The position numbers and the translations under genes were made by a program. This document shows, in pieces, positions 43,691-52,487 of a stretch of 64,000 bases of DNA. This DNA is from Bacillus altitudinis 41KF2b (GTDB lineage: Bacteria; Bacillota; Bacilli; Bacillales; Bacillaceae), in contig NZ_ASJC01000001.1 of the NCBI RefSeq assembly GCF_000691145.1, forward strand, positions 248,001-312,000, read 5' to 3'. Every line of letters starts with the position of its first letter. Position 1 is the stretch's first letter. Under the pieces are notes generated by a model. That model ran no database searches. It saw only the letters and a list, made by a program, of their open reading frames with translations, and was not told the origin of the DNA.

Positions 43691-44414
43691 AGCGATTCCT
43701 GTCTTAGAAATCTTTGGTCCAACCATTCAAGGAGAAGGAATGGTCATTGGCCAAAAAACCATGTTTGTCAGAACGGCTGGCTGTGACTACTCTTGCAGCT
43801 GGTGTGATTCATCTTTTACATGGGATGGATCAGCTAAGCATGATATTCAGTGGCTTCAGGCAGAGGACATTGTAAAAGAGCTGAAGAGAATAGGTGGAAA
43901 GGCATTTTCTCATGTCACCATTTCAGGTGGGAATCCTGCGCTTTTGAAACAAATGGAATCACTTATTGATTTATTGCATGAAGAAGGAATTGATACGGCG
44001 CTTGAAACGCAGGGTACGATGTATCAAGATTGGTTTTTGAAGATAGATGATTTAACCATTTCTCCAAAACCACCAAGTTCAAATATGAAAACAGATTTTA
44101 CGAAACTAACGCGTATCATAGATGAATTGAAAAATGGAAACAGATTGCATCATGCAAGCCTGAAGGTCGTCATCTTTGATGATCTTGATCTAGCCTATGC
44201 AAAGGATGTCCATGCGAAATACCCAGAACTTCCTTTTTATTTGCAGGTGGGAAATGATGATACAACAACAGCTGATGATGCGTACCTATTGACGCACTTA
44301 TTAAAGAAATACGAAATGCTTGTAGATCAAGTAGCGCAAGATCCTGATTTGAATCGTGTGAGAGTCCTACCACAATTGCACACGCTATTGTGGGGAAATA
44401 AACGAGGCGTATAG
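43683..44414 (+). CDS. queE: 7-carboxy-7-deazaguanine synthase QueE
   Basis: A 243-residue radical SAM enzyme. The cluster motif is GCDYSCSWCDSSF (C-x3-C-x2-C), after the conserved FGPTIQGEGMVIG, with SGGNPAL for SAM binding. It rearranges carboxy-tetrahydropterin to CDG. ATG at 43683 overlaps the queD stop, so translation is coupled; the longer frame from 43614 lies inside queD. Confidence 0.96.
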   Translation: MTKAIPVLEIFGPTIQGEGMVIGQKTMFVRTAGCDYSCSWCDSSFTWDGSAKHDIQWLQAEDIVKELKRIGGKAFSHVTISGGNPALLKQMESLIDLLHEEGIDTALETQGTMYQDWFLKIDDLTISPKPPSSNMKTDFTKLTRIIDELKNGNRLHHASLKVVIFDDLDLAYAKDVHAKYPELPFYLQVGNDDTTTADDAYLLTHLLKKYEMLVDQVAQDPDLNRVRVLPQLHTLLWGNKRGV

Positions 44415-44429
44415 AAAGGAAGAAACAAA

Positions 44430-44927
44430 ATGACGACAAGAAAACCAGAAGAATTAGAAGGTGTCACTTTACTAGGAAATCAGGGGACCAATTACTTGTT
44501 TGACTATGCACCACAAGTGCTTGAAACGTTCCCGAATAAACACACGAATAGAGATTATTTTGTGAAATTCAACTGCCCAGAATTCACATCACTTTGCCCG
44601 CAAACAGGGCAGCCAGATTTTGCGACCGTGTATATCAGCTACATCCCAAATGAAATCATGGTCGAAAGTAAATCATTAAAATTATATTTGTTTAGCTTCC
44701 GTAACCACGGTGACTTCCATGAGGATTGTATGAATATTATCATGAACGACCTCATTGAATTAATGGACCCAAGATATATCGAAGTATGGGGCAAATTTAC
44801 ACCAAGAGGCGGTATTTCAATTGATCCGTATACGAACTACGGAAAACCTGGGACAAAGTATGAAGAGATGGCATCGTATCGTATGATGAATCACGATATG
44901 TATCCAGAAACGATTGATAATCGCTAA
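44430..44927 (+). CDS. queF: NADPH-dependent preQ0 reductase QueF
   Basis: A 165-residue unimodular QueF of the tunnelling fold that reduces the nitrile of preQ0 to preQ1. The nucleophile Cys is in [12 protein letters not shown], and the QueF motif [20 protein letters not shown] is complete. It is the last gene of the operon; the start has AAAGGA upstream and a strong terminator follows. Confidence 0.97.
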   Translation: MTTRKPEELEGVTLLGNQGTNYLFDYAPQVLETFPNKHTNRDYFVKFNCPEFTSLCPQTGQPDFATVYISYIPNEIMVESKSLKLYLFSFRNHGDFHEDCMNIIMNDLIELMDPRYIEVWGKFTPRGGISIDPYTNYGKPGTKYEEMASYRMMNHDMYPETIDNR

Positions 44928-44935
44928 TTAATAAG

Positions 44936-44966
44936 AAAAGACATGCGGATGACATGTCTTTTTTTA
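44936..44966 (+). terminator. Intrinsic terminator of queCDEF
   Basis: AAAAGACATG pairs with CATGTCTTTT, then T run. Confidence 0.88.
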
Positions 44967-45164
44967 TGGAATAGATCATCATGGCGCATAAAAAAAGAGA
45001 AGAGTCATGTCACTCTTCTCATACCAATAGGAATAGAACTTGCTAGGACGGCTGGGGGCTACCAGCTCGTATGTATAGTATACACGACAGAACGTATGTT
45101 TGTAAAGGTGTATCGTGCTTTTATTCTTGATATATTTACTTTAAGATAAAATTGAAATGAGCGA

Positions 45165-45404
45165 ATGGAAATGGGGGCGTTTGTGTTGGCAAACAAAGAA
45201 GACAAAACAGAGAAGCTACTGATGGAATTAAAGGAAGAGCTTCAGATGCTTGAACATCAAAACAAAGAACGATATAAATGGAGTGCCTCCACATTACTTG
45301 GAGTGATCGCCCTTTTAATTGATAAAGGCGTGATAACACCTGAAGAAGTTGACATGTACAAAACAAAAGCGGAAATGCAAACCTTTCACGCGCAAAAAGA
45401 CTGA
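45165..45404 (+). CDS. Small hypothetical protein (up to 79 aa)
   Basis: Not recognised. An N-terminal coiled-coil-like helix (EKLLMELKEELQMLEHQNKE) is followed by SASTLLGVIALLIDKGVITPEEVD, which looks like a short helical hairpin, and a basic tail. The start is uncertain: ATG 45165, ATG 45171 or GTG 45183, none with a strong ribosome site. It occupies the place of ykvN-ykvR in B. subtilis, none of which it resembles. A terminator follows. Confidence 0.55.
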   Translation: MEMGAFVLANKEDKTEKLLMELKEELQMLEHQNKERYKWSASTLLGVIALLIDKGVITPEEVDMYKTKAEMQTFHAQKD

Positions 45405-45437
45405 CGCCACTTTATATGGTTGTCAGCCTTTTTCATA
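45401..45437 (+). terminator. Intrinsic terminator
   Basis: CTGAC with CCA pairs with TGG and GTCAG around TTTATA, followed by five T. Confidence 0.6.
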
Positions 45438-45528
45438 TGTGATTGTCAAAAGAGAACAGAGCTGTCACACGAGTCAGCTTTGCTGTGTATATCCTTATGT
45501 AACGGTAGTCTGAATTGAGGATTGCAAA

Positions 45529-45717
45529 TTAATGTACGGAGTCTTTGATGATTTTATAGTTTTTATGATTAACGACTGTTAGTGAATCCAGTTCTAAATC
45601 TCTATAGTTGTCCATAATGGTGACATCCACAATAACAGAGTTTTCATTCACTTTTTCAACTACACCTGTTAAACCATTTCTAAATTCGATCACATTCCCA
45701 ATTTTTGCAATCTTCAA
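45529..45717 (-). CDS. ykvS: DUF2187 small protein YkvS
   Basis: A 62-residue beta-barrel-like protein: IGNVIEFRNGLTGVVEKVNE, NSVIVDVTIMDNY and LTVVNHKNYKII. It matches the DUF2187 family, SH3/KOW-like, and B. subtilis YkvS from memory. Function unknown; a nucleic-acid role is plausible from the fold. AAAGGAGAGG precedes the ATG. It is divergent from the small gene at 45885. Confidence 0.85.
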   Translation of the reverse strand: MKIAKIGNVIEFRNGLTGVVEKVNENSVIVDVTIMDNYRDLELDSLTVVNHKNYKIIKDSVH

Positions 45718-45884
45718 CCGATCCCTCTCCTTTAAAAACAGATTTCATTCCCTATTAAAAAGTATTTTGCAATATTTTCATACCAATGTAAAGGATAAAG
45801 ACGTTTTTCTTTCGTTTTCGTTGTACGCTTTGAAAACGAATGGTATATTTAATATTTGATCAAGGCTGAAAAGGAGCGGTTTTT

Positions 45885-46079
45885 TTGACTGAAGAACACA
45901 TCAACACAATACTAGAATCATTACGGAATGGAACTGAAAAACAAGTGACCATTCAAAAGGATGATTTTTTAACATTTCGTTCTGTATTGGTCAATCAAGA
46001 TGATTTTAAACATTTTCGCGGAATCGCCAAGCATGGTGGAGATGTTATTTTTGAATATCTTAAAGAAGCAAGAAGCTAA
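45885..46079 (+). CDS. Small conserved Bacillus protein (YkzS-like)
   Basis: A 64-residue soluble protein starting at TTG 45885 after AAGGAGCGG. Sequence: two charged helices, then FLTFRSVLVNQDDFKHFRGIAKHGGDVIFEYL. The segment DDFKHFRGIAKHGG is distinctive and I believe it belongs to a small family around ykvS in Bacillus (ykzS in B. subtilis), though I am not certain. No metal or catalytic motif. A perfect terminator follows. Confidence 0.65.
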   Translation: MTEEHINTILESLRNGTEKQVTIQKDDFLTFRSVLVNQDDFKHFRGIAKHGGDVIFEYLKEARS

Positions 46080-46112
46080 AGCTTTTTCTCATTCATGAGA
46101 AAAAGCTTTTTA
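46078..46112 (+). terminator. Intrinsic terminator
   Basis: AAAGCTTTTTCTCAT pairs with ATGAGAAAAAGCTTT around two bases, then T. Confidence 0.88.
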
Positions 46113-46385
46113 TTTTGGTTCTTTTGTCACACTTCAAACCAGCTTGATACATATGAAAAGAAAATGTAATAACCCATAATCAGGAGCATAAGGATGATTA
46201 TAGGCTAAAAAGAGACTATGTTAAACGCTTACATTACCAGTTCATGCGTATTTCAACTAGGACATGCCATTTAATGACGGAATTTGGACAGGCATGAAAA
46301 TCTTTGTGCGTGAAAATAGAAGAAGCTCTTGTTAGAGTGGACAAGTATCTTACAGCCTACATTGATTAAAGGAGGAATGAGGCGA
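46113..46385 (+). other. Upstream region of ykvT
   Basis: About 270 bp without a supported ORF. It holds a half-conserved catabolite-type site (TTAAACGCTTACATT near 46220) and the ykvT ribosome site AAAGGAGG at 46369. I see no clear sigma-factor promoter. Confidence 0.4.
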
Positions 46386-47045
46386 ATGATCAAAATTCAT
46401 ACAGCTCTTTTTGCCATCCTTATGCTCATCTCAGCGATCAAGATGGACAATATACAAGAGCAAGAAGGCACATTAAGTCAGAAACTTGAACAAGCACCTG
46501 TAAAGCATCAGCTTTCATATATAGATCAAGATGAAAAGCATACTGTGATCCCAGCGTTTTCAGAGGAGAAACATCAGCCGAAAGTGAAAATGCTAAGCAC
46601 GTCAACAGAGGAGAAGGCATCAAAACCGAAGCCGAATCCGAAGAAAAAGGAAACGGCAAAGCCAGCAAGCTCAAGAAATCAATCACACTATTCTAATGAA
46701 GAAATGGACTTGCTTTCTCGGTTGGTACATGCCGAAGCAAAAGGTGAATCTTACGCCGGGAAAAAAGCGGTAGCAAGCGTCGTCTTAAACCGCGTGGAAC
46801 ACCGCTCTTTTCCTGACAGTGTCAGAGGCGTGATTTATCAGCGAAATGCCTTCCAGCCAGTATCAAATGGAAGTATCAATGATAAGGCAGACCAGGATTC
46901 CGTAAAAGCAGTGAAGCAGGTTGTCAAAGAAGATGACAGAACAACAAAGGCGATTTATTTTTATAATCCAAAAACGGCGACAGATAACTGGATTCGTTCT
47001 CGTAAAATTGTAGAACGCATTGGCCGTCATGTGTTTGCAGTGTAA
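46386..47045 (+). CDS. ykvT: SleB/CwlJ-type cell wall hydrolase YkvT
   Basis: A 219-residue exported hydrolase. Signal or anchor helix (about residues 4-20), a charged low-complexity linker with KPKPNPKKKE (60-100), then a Hydrolase_2 domain (about 108-219). The domain shows LVHAEAKGESYAGKKAVASV with the catalytic Glu, then AIYFYNPKTATDNWIRS. Relatives are spore cortex lytic enzymes; YkvT has no peptidoglycan-binding domain. ATG at 46386 is chosen because 46377 is too close to AGGAGG. Confidence 0.88.
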   Translation: MIKIHTALFAILMLISAIKMDNIQEQEGTLSQKLEQAPVKHQLSYIDQDEKHTVIPAFSEEKHQPKVKMLSTSTEEKASKPKPNPKKKETAKPASSRNQSHYSNEEMDLLSRLVHAEAKGESYAGKKAVASVVLNRVEHRSFPDSVRGVIYQRNAFQPVSNGSINDKADQDSVKAVKQVVKEDDRTTKAIYFYNPKTATDNWIRSRKIVERIGRHVFAV

Positions 47046-47050
47046 AGAAA

Positions 47051-47079
47051 AGCAGCGATCAATCAGTCGCTGTTTTTTT
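47051..47079 (+). terminator. Intrinsic terminator of ykvT
   Basis: CAGCGA pairs with TCGCTG around an eight-base loop, then seven T. Confidence 0.82.
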
Positions 47080-47093
47080 GTCTTCAATTATTA

Positions 47094-47122
47094 AAATATT
47101 TTCAGGACTTGTCTCATAGAAT
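47094..47122 (+). promoter_or_regulatory. SigE-type promoter of ykvU
   Basis: AAATATT (47094-47100), 14-bp spacer, CATAGAAT (47115-47122), in keeping with the SigE consensus. Confidence 0.6.
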
Positions 47123-47158
47123 GTGAAAAGAATTTGCTTTTAGACAAGGGGAGGCTAC

Positions 47159-48475
47159 ATGAATCGATTTGTAAAAGGGGTCATTCTGCTATCTGTCGCA
47201 GCTTTCATTGCTGAGTGTATCGAGTTTTTAGTCAATATGATTTTAGCGAGAGAGCTTGGAGAACATGGAATGGGTTTATATATGAGCATCCTTCCCATCA
47301 TCATGCTTGTGCTTGTGATCGCCAGCTTAGAGCTGCCAGTCTCCATTTCTAAATTCATTGCAGAATCGCATGAGCGGCTTCATAAAAGTATGCTTCGCCA
47401 TGCATTTAAAATGACGCTTGTGGTGACATGCACAACAACGTCAATAGCAGCCATTGTACTGCCTTTCATTCCTGTATTTCAATCGTATCATCCGCTGATG
47501 AAGGGCTTGGTTCTGTCACTCATTCCAATCATCGCATTTACTTCCATTGCACGCGGCTATTTTATGGGCAAGCAGCAAATGGGCAGAATTGCTCTAGCCA
47601 ATATGTTGAAAAAAACAATCCAGCTTATCTGTTTGTTTTTGTTTTTTCATTGGTATTCGTTTGATATTGAAACAGCGGTGCTTATCGCGATTGGTGTGAT
47701 TGTTGCAAGTGATCTCGTCGTCTTTATCTATTTATATTCCCAATACGTCATGGCGAAAAATGCTGTGAATGTCAGATCGGTTGAGTTAAGAGGGATTGAC
47801 GTCAGAAAACGTTTGTTAGCGGTCTCCATTCCGACAACAGGTATGCGTATCTTTCATGCCATTGCCAATGCGATTGAACCGTTTTTAATCAAAGGAGCCC
47901 TCGTTGCAGCGGGCATTTCTGGTACGCTTGCTGTTGATCATTACGGAATGCTTGCTGGCGTAGCGATGTCGATCGGTTTTTTTCCGGCGTTTATCGCTCA
48001 TTCCATTATGATTGTGATGATTCCGAATGTATCAGAAGCCTATGCCTTGGGGCAGTATGATCTCGTGAAAAAACGTGTCAGACAAGCGATTCTCATTACG
48101 TTTGGATATGGGGTGCCAGCCGTGATGATCATGTATTATTTCGCTTATCCGCTCACGCAGCTCTTTTTTGACTCACCTCAAGCAGCCGTCTATTTACAGC
48201 TGCTATGGCCTTACTTCTTATGCCACCTGTTCGTGATGCCGTTTCAAGCGTGCTTAATTGGTATGGGTCTTATTAAAGATGTGTTCCTACATAATATATG
48301 GGTGCACGTGGTGTCGTTCTCTATGGTGTATTTCCTAGGATCCATCGAATCCTTAAATATGATGGGCGTTATCTTAGGAATGAACACGGGGATGCTGCTA
48401 TTAACGGCTTTGCATTATGCGACGATTTGCAAGGAACTCGGCGTCTCCATGTTTCTTACATTGAAAAAAGCTTGA
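47159..48475 (+). CDS. ykvU: SpoVB-like lipid flippase family protein YkvU
   Basis: A 438-residue membrane protein with about twelve TM helices, of the MOP/PST superfamily that includes SpoVB and MurJ. Typical are the opening ILLSVAAFIAECIEFLVNMILARELG and ARGYFMGKQQM. These proteins move lipid-linked precursors; in B. subtilis ykvU is made in the mother cell and acts in spore formation with stoA. The start has GGGGAGG, and stoA starts 55 bp after its stop, so they form an operon. Confidence 0.88.
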   Translation: MNRFVKGVILLSVAAFIAECIEFLVNMILARELGEHGMGLYMSILPIIMLVLVIASLELPVSISKFIAESHERLHKSMLRHAFKMTLVVTCTTTSIAAIVLPFIPVFQSYHPLMKGLVLSLIPIIAFTSIARGYFMGKQQMGRIALANMLKKTIQLICLFLFFHWYSFDIETAVLIAIGVIVASDLVVFIYLYSQYVMAKNAVNVRSVELRGIDVRKRLLAVSIPTTGMRIFHAIANAIEPFLIKGALVAAGISGTLAVDHYGMLAGVAMSIGFFPAFIAHSIMIVMIPNVSEAYALGQYDLVKKRVRQAILITFGYGVPAVMIMYYFAYPLTQLFFDSPQAAVYLQLLWPYFLCHLFVMPFQACLIGMGLIKDVFLHNIWVHVVSFSMVYFLGSIESLNMMGVILGMNTGMLLLTALHYATICKELGVSMFLTLKKA

Positions 48476-48529
48476 ATGTCATGTGCAGCTAGCGGGCAAG
48501 CTATAGGAAAATCAGGAAGGAAGATGCTG

Positions 48530-49018
48530 ATGAATCGTAAATATCTACCCGCCAGTCTTCTCATGATGACCCTTCTTTTATTTCTGATGAACATAGAGGC
48601 TGAAGCAAAAGAGCCTGTCATGGCGCCGAGGATAGAAGCTCCTACATTAACAGGTGAAACGCAGGTGATCCCGGTGAAAGGGAAGCGGACCATTCTGCAT
48701 TTTTGGACAACGTGGTGCCCATCCTGCAAAATGGAGCTTCCAGCCTTTGAACAGATTGTGAAAGAAAATCAAAGTGATGTAGACATACTGACTGTTAATT
48801 TACTTGGTGCTGAGCAAAGCAAGCATGCTGTTGCCCAATTTGTGAAAGACAGAAAGTTTACATTTCCGATCGTTCTCGATGAGCACGGCGAAATGATGAA
48901 GAAATACCAAATCATTACGATCCCGACGACTTTTTTCATCAATGAAAAGGGTGAAGTGGTCAAAAACCATGTAGGTCCGCTGACGAAAAAACAAATCAAA
49001 GAGTGGACTAATTCTTAG
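48530..49018 (+). CDS. stoA: Spore thiol-disulfide oxidoreductase StoA
   Basis: A 162-residue membrane-anchored thioredoxin-like protein. An N-terminal signal/anchor (about residues 5-20) is followed by a TlpA/ResA-type domain with active site FWTTWCPSCKMELP and cis-Pro ITIPTTFFIN. StoA reduces disulfides in proteins needed for spore cortex synthesis. The CxxC is CPSC, whereas I recall CPPC in B. subtilis. ATG at 48530 fits the AGGAAGG spacing; ATG 48524 is two codons upstream. Confidence 0.9.
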   Translation: MNRKYLPASLLMMTLLLFLMNIEAEAKEPVMAPRIEAPTLTGETQVIPVKGKRTILHFWTTWCPSCKMELPAFEQIVKENQSDVDILTVNLLGAEQSKHAVAQFVKDRKFTFPIVLDEHGEMMKKYQIITIPTTFFINEKGEVVKNHVGPLTKKQIKEWTNS

Positions 49019-49034
49019 AACACAAGCTTTCTGT

Positions 49035-49069
49035 AAAGAACCAATGGTCGATCCGTTGGTTCTTTTTTG
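49035..49069 (+). terminator. Intrinsic terminator of ykvU-stoA
   Basis: AAAGAACCAA pairs with TTGGTTCTTT, then T run. Confidence 0.88.
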
Positions 49070-49135
49070 TGTTCAATTACCTTTCAGATGAATAAAATGT
49101 GCTCAGAAAGAGGAAGAAATGTCGGGTGCTAATAA

Positions 49136-49150
49136 TGATAATTATTATCA
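49136..49150. promoter_or_regulatory. Fur-type 7-1-7 box upstream of pfeT
   Basis: TGATAATTATTATCA, a perfect palindromic Fur box centred about 66 bp before the predicted start site, an activator position. Confidence 0.8.
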
Positions 49151-49158
49151 AAAAGAAA

Positions 49159-49173
49159 TTATAATAATTATTA
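49159..49173. promoter_or_regulatory. PerR box of pfeT
   Basis: TTATAATAATTATTA matches TTATAATNATTATAA at 14 of 15 positions and abuts the -35. Confidence 0.8.
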
Positions 49174-49174
49174 A

Positions 49175-49202
49175 TTGAAAATTGATCAGAACCTGTTATA
49201 AT
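49175..49202 (+). promoter_or_regulatory. SigA promoter of pfeT
   Basis: TTGAAA (49175-49180), 16-bp spacer, TATAAT (49197-49202). Confidence 0.8.
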
Positions 49203-49267
49203 GAGTTACAGACCTATAAAAAGCTTGAAATAGCAGAAAATATAGATGGTAAACGGAACGGGCAACG

Positions 49268-49294
49268 ATTGATAATGTGAAAATCATTATCAAT
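49268..49294 (+). promoter_or_regulatory. Inverted repeat in the pfeT leader
   Basis: ATTGATAATG pairs perfectly with CATTATCAAT across seven bases, ending just before the ribosome site. The arms contain Fur half-sites TGATAAT and ATTATCA; TGAAAATCATTATCA (49278-49292) is also 14/15 to a Fur box. Confidence 0.6.
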
Positions 49295-49313
49295 TAGAGA
49301 GGAGAAAGTAATC

Positions 49314-51233
49314 ATGAATGAGAATACAGCACTTTATCAAACGACAGATCAAAAGGGATCTAACTCGCTCTTTCATAAATGGGCACAGCACGGAGAATTA
49401 ATCGCAGCAGGCATTTCGGGGATTCTCATCTTGATTGGATGGTTTCTAAAGGATGAAACGATGTGGAGTATTCCTCTTTTTATTCTTGCTTTTGTTATTG
49501 GTGGTTTTGCAAAGGCAAAGGAAGGAATTGAAGAAACCATTTCATCCAAGACATTAAATGTAGAACTTTTAATGATATTTGCTGCGATAGGCTCAGCGAT
49601 CATTGGCTACTGGGCAGAGGGCGCCATTTTAATTTTTATTTTTTCGCTCAGCGGTGCGCTAGAAACGTATACGTCAAATAAAAGTAAAAAAGACTTAACG
49701 GCCTTAATGAGTATCGCTCCAGATGAAGCCACTTTAATTGAAGAAGATGGCACCACCATCCAAATCGCTGCTTCTTCACTTACGCCAGGCGATCGTATTT
49801 TAATCAAAGCGGGCGAACGAATTGCAGCAGATGGTGTGATCATGAGCGGAAGAACAAGTGTAGACGAATCTGCCTTAACGGGTGAATCGGTGCCTCAGGA
49901 AAAAGGGCAAGGGGAAGATGTGTTTGCAGGAACAGTGAATTTAAATGGTTCATTAACAGTAGAAGTAACAAAACATAATGAAGAAACACTTTTTCATAAA
50001 ATCATTAAGCTTGTGGAATCTGCACAAGAAAGTGTATCGCCAAGCCAAGCATTTATTGAAAAATTTGAAGGTGCATATGTAAAAGGTGTACTCATCACTG
50101 TGGCGATTTTAATGTTCCTGCCTCATTTTGTACTTGGCTGGAGCATGAGTGAAACGTTTTACCGTGCGATGGTGTTTATGGTGGTTGCTTCGCCTTGTGC
50201 ACTTGTTGCCTCAATTATGCCAGCAGCTCTTTCACTCATCTCAAACGGTGCAAGAAACGGTATGCTTGTAAAAGGAAGTGTCTTTTTAGAAAAACTGGGC
50301 ACAAGTACGATGATTGCATTTGATAAAACGGGTACGATTACAAGTGGAAAACCAGCTGTTGAAAAAGTAGTTTTGGCAAAAGGGCAAGATGAATCGACCT
50401 TTTATCAAGCGCTCTATCAAATTGAAAGTCAGTCAAACCATCCATTAGCTAAAGCCATTTCTGATATGGCAAAAGAGCATCATACAGAGCGGGCAGCCCA
50501 CGTAACCATTGAAGAAACATCAGGTTTTGGTGTGGAAGCACAATTAAATGAGGACACATGGCGGATTGGGAAGAAAGATTTTGCCGGAAAAGCTTCAATG
50601 GATCGTGACATTGAAGAGAATGGTGATGTTCTTTCATCCAAAGGATATACAGTTGTCTATGTTCAAAAAAATCAAGAAGTCGTCGGCTGTCTCGGTTTGA
50701 AAGATCAAATCAGACCTGAAGCCAAAAAAATGATTCAGGAGCTGAATGATTTAGGCATCCAAACCGTCATGCTCACAGGGGATCAGCAAAAAACAGCTGA
50801 AGCGATTGCAGAGGAAGCTGGCATCCAAACCGTTGTCGCTGAATGTCTTCCAGATGAAAAGGTACATGAAGTCAATCAATTGAAAAAACAAGGTGATTCG
50901 ATCATTATGGTCGGAGATGGAATCAATGATGCACCTGCACTCGCCACAGCGGATGTTGGCGTCGCAATGGGCGGAGGGACAGATGTTGCTTTAGAAACAG
51001 CAGATCTCATTTTAATGAAAAATAACTTAAACAATCTAACAAAGATGATCCGTCTTTCAAGAAAGATGAACCGAATCATTAAACAAAACATCATCTTTTC
51101 ATTAACAGTTATTTGTTTGTTAATCTGTGCGAATTTCTTACAAGTTCTTGATTTACCTTTTGGTGTCATTGGGCATGAAGGCAGTACGATTTTGGTTATT
51201 TTAAACGGACTTCGTTTGCTTCGTGCTTCTTAA
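49314..51233 (+). CDS. pfeT: P1B4-type ferrous iron efflux ATPase PfeT (ZosA)
   Basis: A 639-residue P-type ATPase without an N-terminal metal-binding domain. It has the actuator TGES, metal-site SPCALVASIMPAALS in the transmembrane region, phosphorylation motif DKTGTITSG, HP motif in SNHPLAKA and GDGINDAPAL. The SPC motif and absence of CPC mark the P1B4 group. B. subtilis PfeT, once called ZosA/YkvW, exports Fe(II), is repressed by PerR and activated by Fur; the box order here is the same. A long terminator follows. Confidence 0.94.
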   Translation: MNENTALYQTTDQKGSNSLFHKWAQHGELIAAGISGILILIGWFLKDETMWSIPLFILAFVIGGFAKAKEGIEETISSKTLNVELLMIFAAIGSAIIGYWAEGAILIFIFSLSGALETYTSNKSKKDLTALMSIAPDEATLIEEDGTTIQIAASSLTPGDRILIKAGERIAADGVIMSGRTSVDESALTGESVPQEKGQGEDVFAGTVNLNGSLTVEVTKHNEETLFHKIIKLVESAQESVSPSQAFIEKFEGAYVKGVLITVAILMFLPHFVLGWSMSETFYRAMVFMVVASPCALVASIMPAALSLISNGARNGMLVKGSVFLEKLGTSTMIAFDKTGTITSGKPAVEKVVLAKGQDESTFYQALYQIESQSNHPLAKAISDMAKEHHTERAAHVTIEETSGFGVEAQLNEDTWRIGKKDFAGKASMDRDIEENGDVLSSKGYTVVYVQKNQEVVGCLGLKDQIRPEAKKMIQELNDLGIQTVMLTGDQQKTAEAIAEEAGIQTVVAECLPDEKVHEVNQLKKQGDSIIMVGDGINDAPALATADVGVAMGGGTDVALETADLILMKNNLNNLTKMIRLSRKMNRIIKQNIIFSLTVICLLICANFLQVLDLPFGVIGHEGSTILVILNGLRLLRAS

Positions 51234-51239
51234 GCAAAT

Positions 51240-51278
51240 CACAAAAGCGCACTGGCTTTAGGTCAGTGCGCTTTTGTG
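51240..51278. terminator. Terminator after pfeT
   Basis: 15-bp perfect stem CACAAAAGCGCACTG with its complement around a nine-base loop. Confidence 0.8.
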
Positions 51279-51337
51279 CGAAATACAGTGAAAACTGATA
51301 CAATAGATCAGTAGTCAAACGTGTGAGGAGGATCACG

Positions 51338-52432
51338 ATGAATCGAATGAAAAACTTGTCTTCTTGGCTTAAGAAAAAAGACATTCAAGGTGCATTTATA
51401 CATACAAAGGAGAATGTATTCTATCTATCTGGATACTTTACAGAGCCGCATGAAAGAGTGATGGGGCTGTTTGTTTTTCAGGAAGCAGATCCATTTTTCA
51501 TTTTGCCTAAGATGGAAGTTGAGCAAGCAAAAAATGCGGGATGGGCTGGAGATCTCATTGGATATGAAGACCATGAAAACCCCTTTGATTTCATACAAAA
51601 GGCACTAGGAAAACGAGGAGTAAAAGCGACTCGCCTAGCGATTGAAAAAGAATCCATTCCTTTGCAAAGAGCAGAGCAGCTTCAAGCTGTCACTTGGGCA
51701 GAAACATTCGTCCGGGCAGAAGATGTGCTCAATCAGCTAAGACTAATTAAAGACGAAGCTGAAATTGAAACATTGAAAAAAGCTGCTCAATTGGCAGACG
51801 AAGGCGTCAAAATTGGGGTACATGCCCTAAAAGAAGGGGTGACGGAAACCGAAGTTCTTGCTGTCATCGAATATGAACTGAAGAAAAAAGGCATTCAGGG
51901 CATGTCCTTTTCAACCATGGTACTATTCGGAGAAAAATCAGGAGAACCTCATGGAAATCCGGGGCAGGCAGCCTTGAAAAAAGGTGATTTTGTTTTATTT
52001 GACCTCGGCGTGATTGTGGATGGCTATTGTTCAGATATTACAAGAACCTTCATCTATCAAGAAGCGACTGAACAACAAAAGGATATTTACAACACTGTCT
52101 TGAAAGCCGAATTGGCAGCACTTGATATGAGCCAGCCGGGTGTGAGAATTGGTGACCTTGACTTAAAAGCAAGAGGGCTGATCGCAGAAGCAGGGTATGG
52201 CGAATACTTCCCTCACCGTCTAGGGCATGGACTCGGGGTTTCTGTTCACGAGTTCCCTTCTATGAGTCAAGCAAATGATGACCTTCTAAAAGAAGGGATG
52301 GTCTATACGATCGAGCCGGGTATTTATGTACCAGGAGTCGGCGGGGTTAGAATTGAAGACGATGTTCTCATTACAAAAGATGGCCCAGTCACCTTAACCA
52401 ATTATCCAAAAGAGTTGACGATCATCAAGTAA
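51338..52432 (+). CDS. ykvY: Xaa-Pro dipeptidase-like M24 peptidase YkvY
   Basis: A 364-residue aminopeptidase P/prolidase relative. A creatinase-like N-domain (about 1-130) precedes the pita-bread catalytic domain. The five metal ligands are visible in FDLGVIVDGYCSDITRT (two Asp), HRLGHGLGVSVHEFP (His), YTIEPGIY (Glu) and VRIEDD (Glu). ATG at 51338 follows GAGGAGG; the upstream frame start at 51323 has no site. It likely cleaves X-Pro dipeptides in the cytoplasm. Confidence 0.92.
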   Translation: MNRMKNLSSWLKKKDIQGAFIHTKENVFYLSGYFTEPHERVMGLFVFQEADPFFILPKMEVEQAKNAGWAGDLIGYEDHENPFDFIQKALGKRGVKATRLAIEKESIPLQRAEQLQAVTWAETFVRAEDVLNQLRLIKDEAEIETLKKAAQLADEGVKIGVHALKEGVTETEVLAVIEYELKKKGIQGMSFSTMVLFGEKSGEPHGNPGQAALKKGDFVLFDLGVIVDGYCSDITRTFIYQEATEQQKDIYNTVLKAELAALDMSQPGVRIGDLDLKARGLIAEAGYGEYFPHRLGHGLGVSVHEFPSMSQANDDLLKEGMVYTIEPGIYVPGVGGVRIEDDVLITKDGPVTLTNYPKELTIIK

Positions 52433-52434
52433 TG

Positions 52435-52487
52435 AAAAAAATCACGATGAACGTCCAAGTATTGGGAGCGTCATCGTGATTTTTTTG
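52435..52487. terminator. Bidirectional terminator, ykvY and the small gene at 52488
   Basis: AAAAAATCACGATGA pairs with TCATCGTGATTTTTT, with inner ACG/CGT pairing. Confidence 0.88.

Noticed and set aside
46218-46236. Catabolite (cre) site upstream of ykvT
   Set aside because: Only the right half CGCTTACA matches; the left half is out of register.
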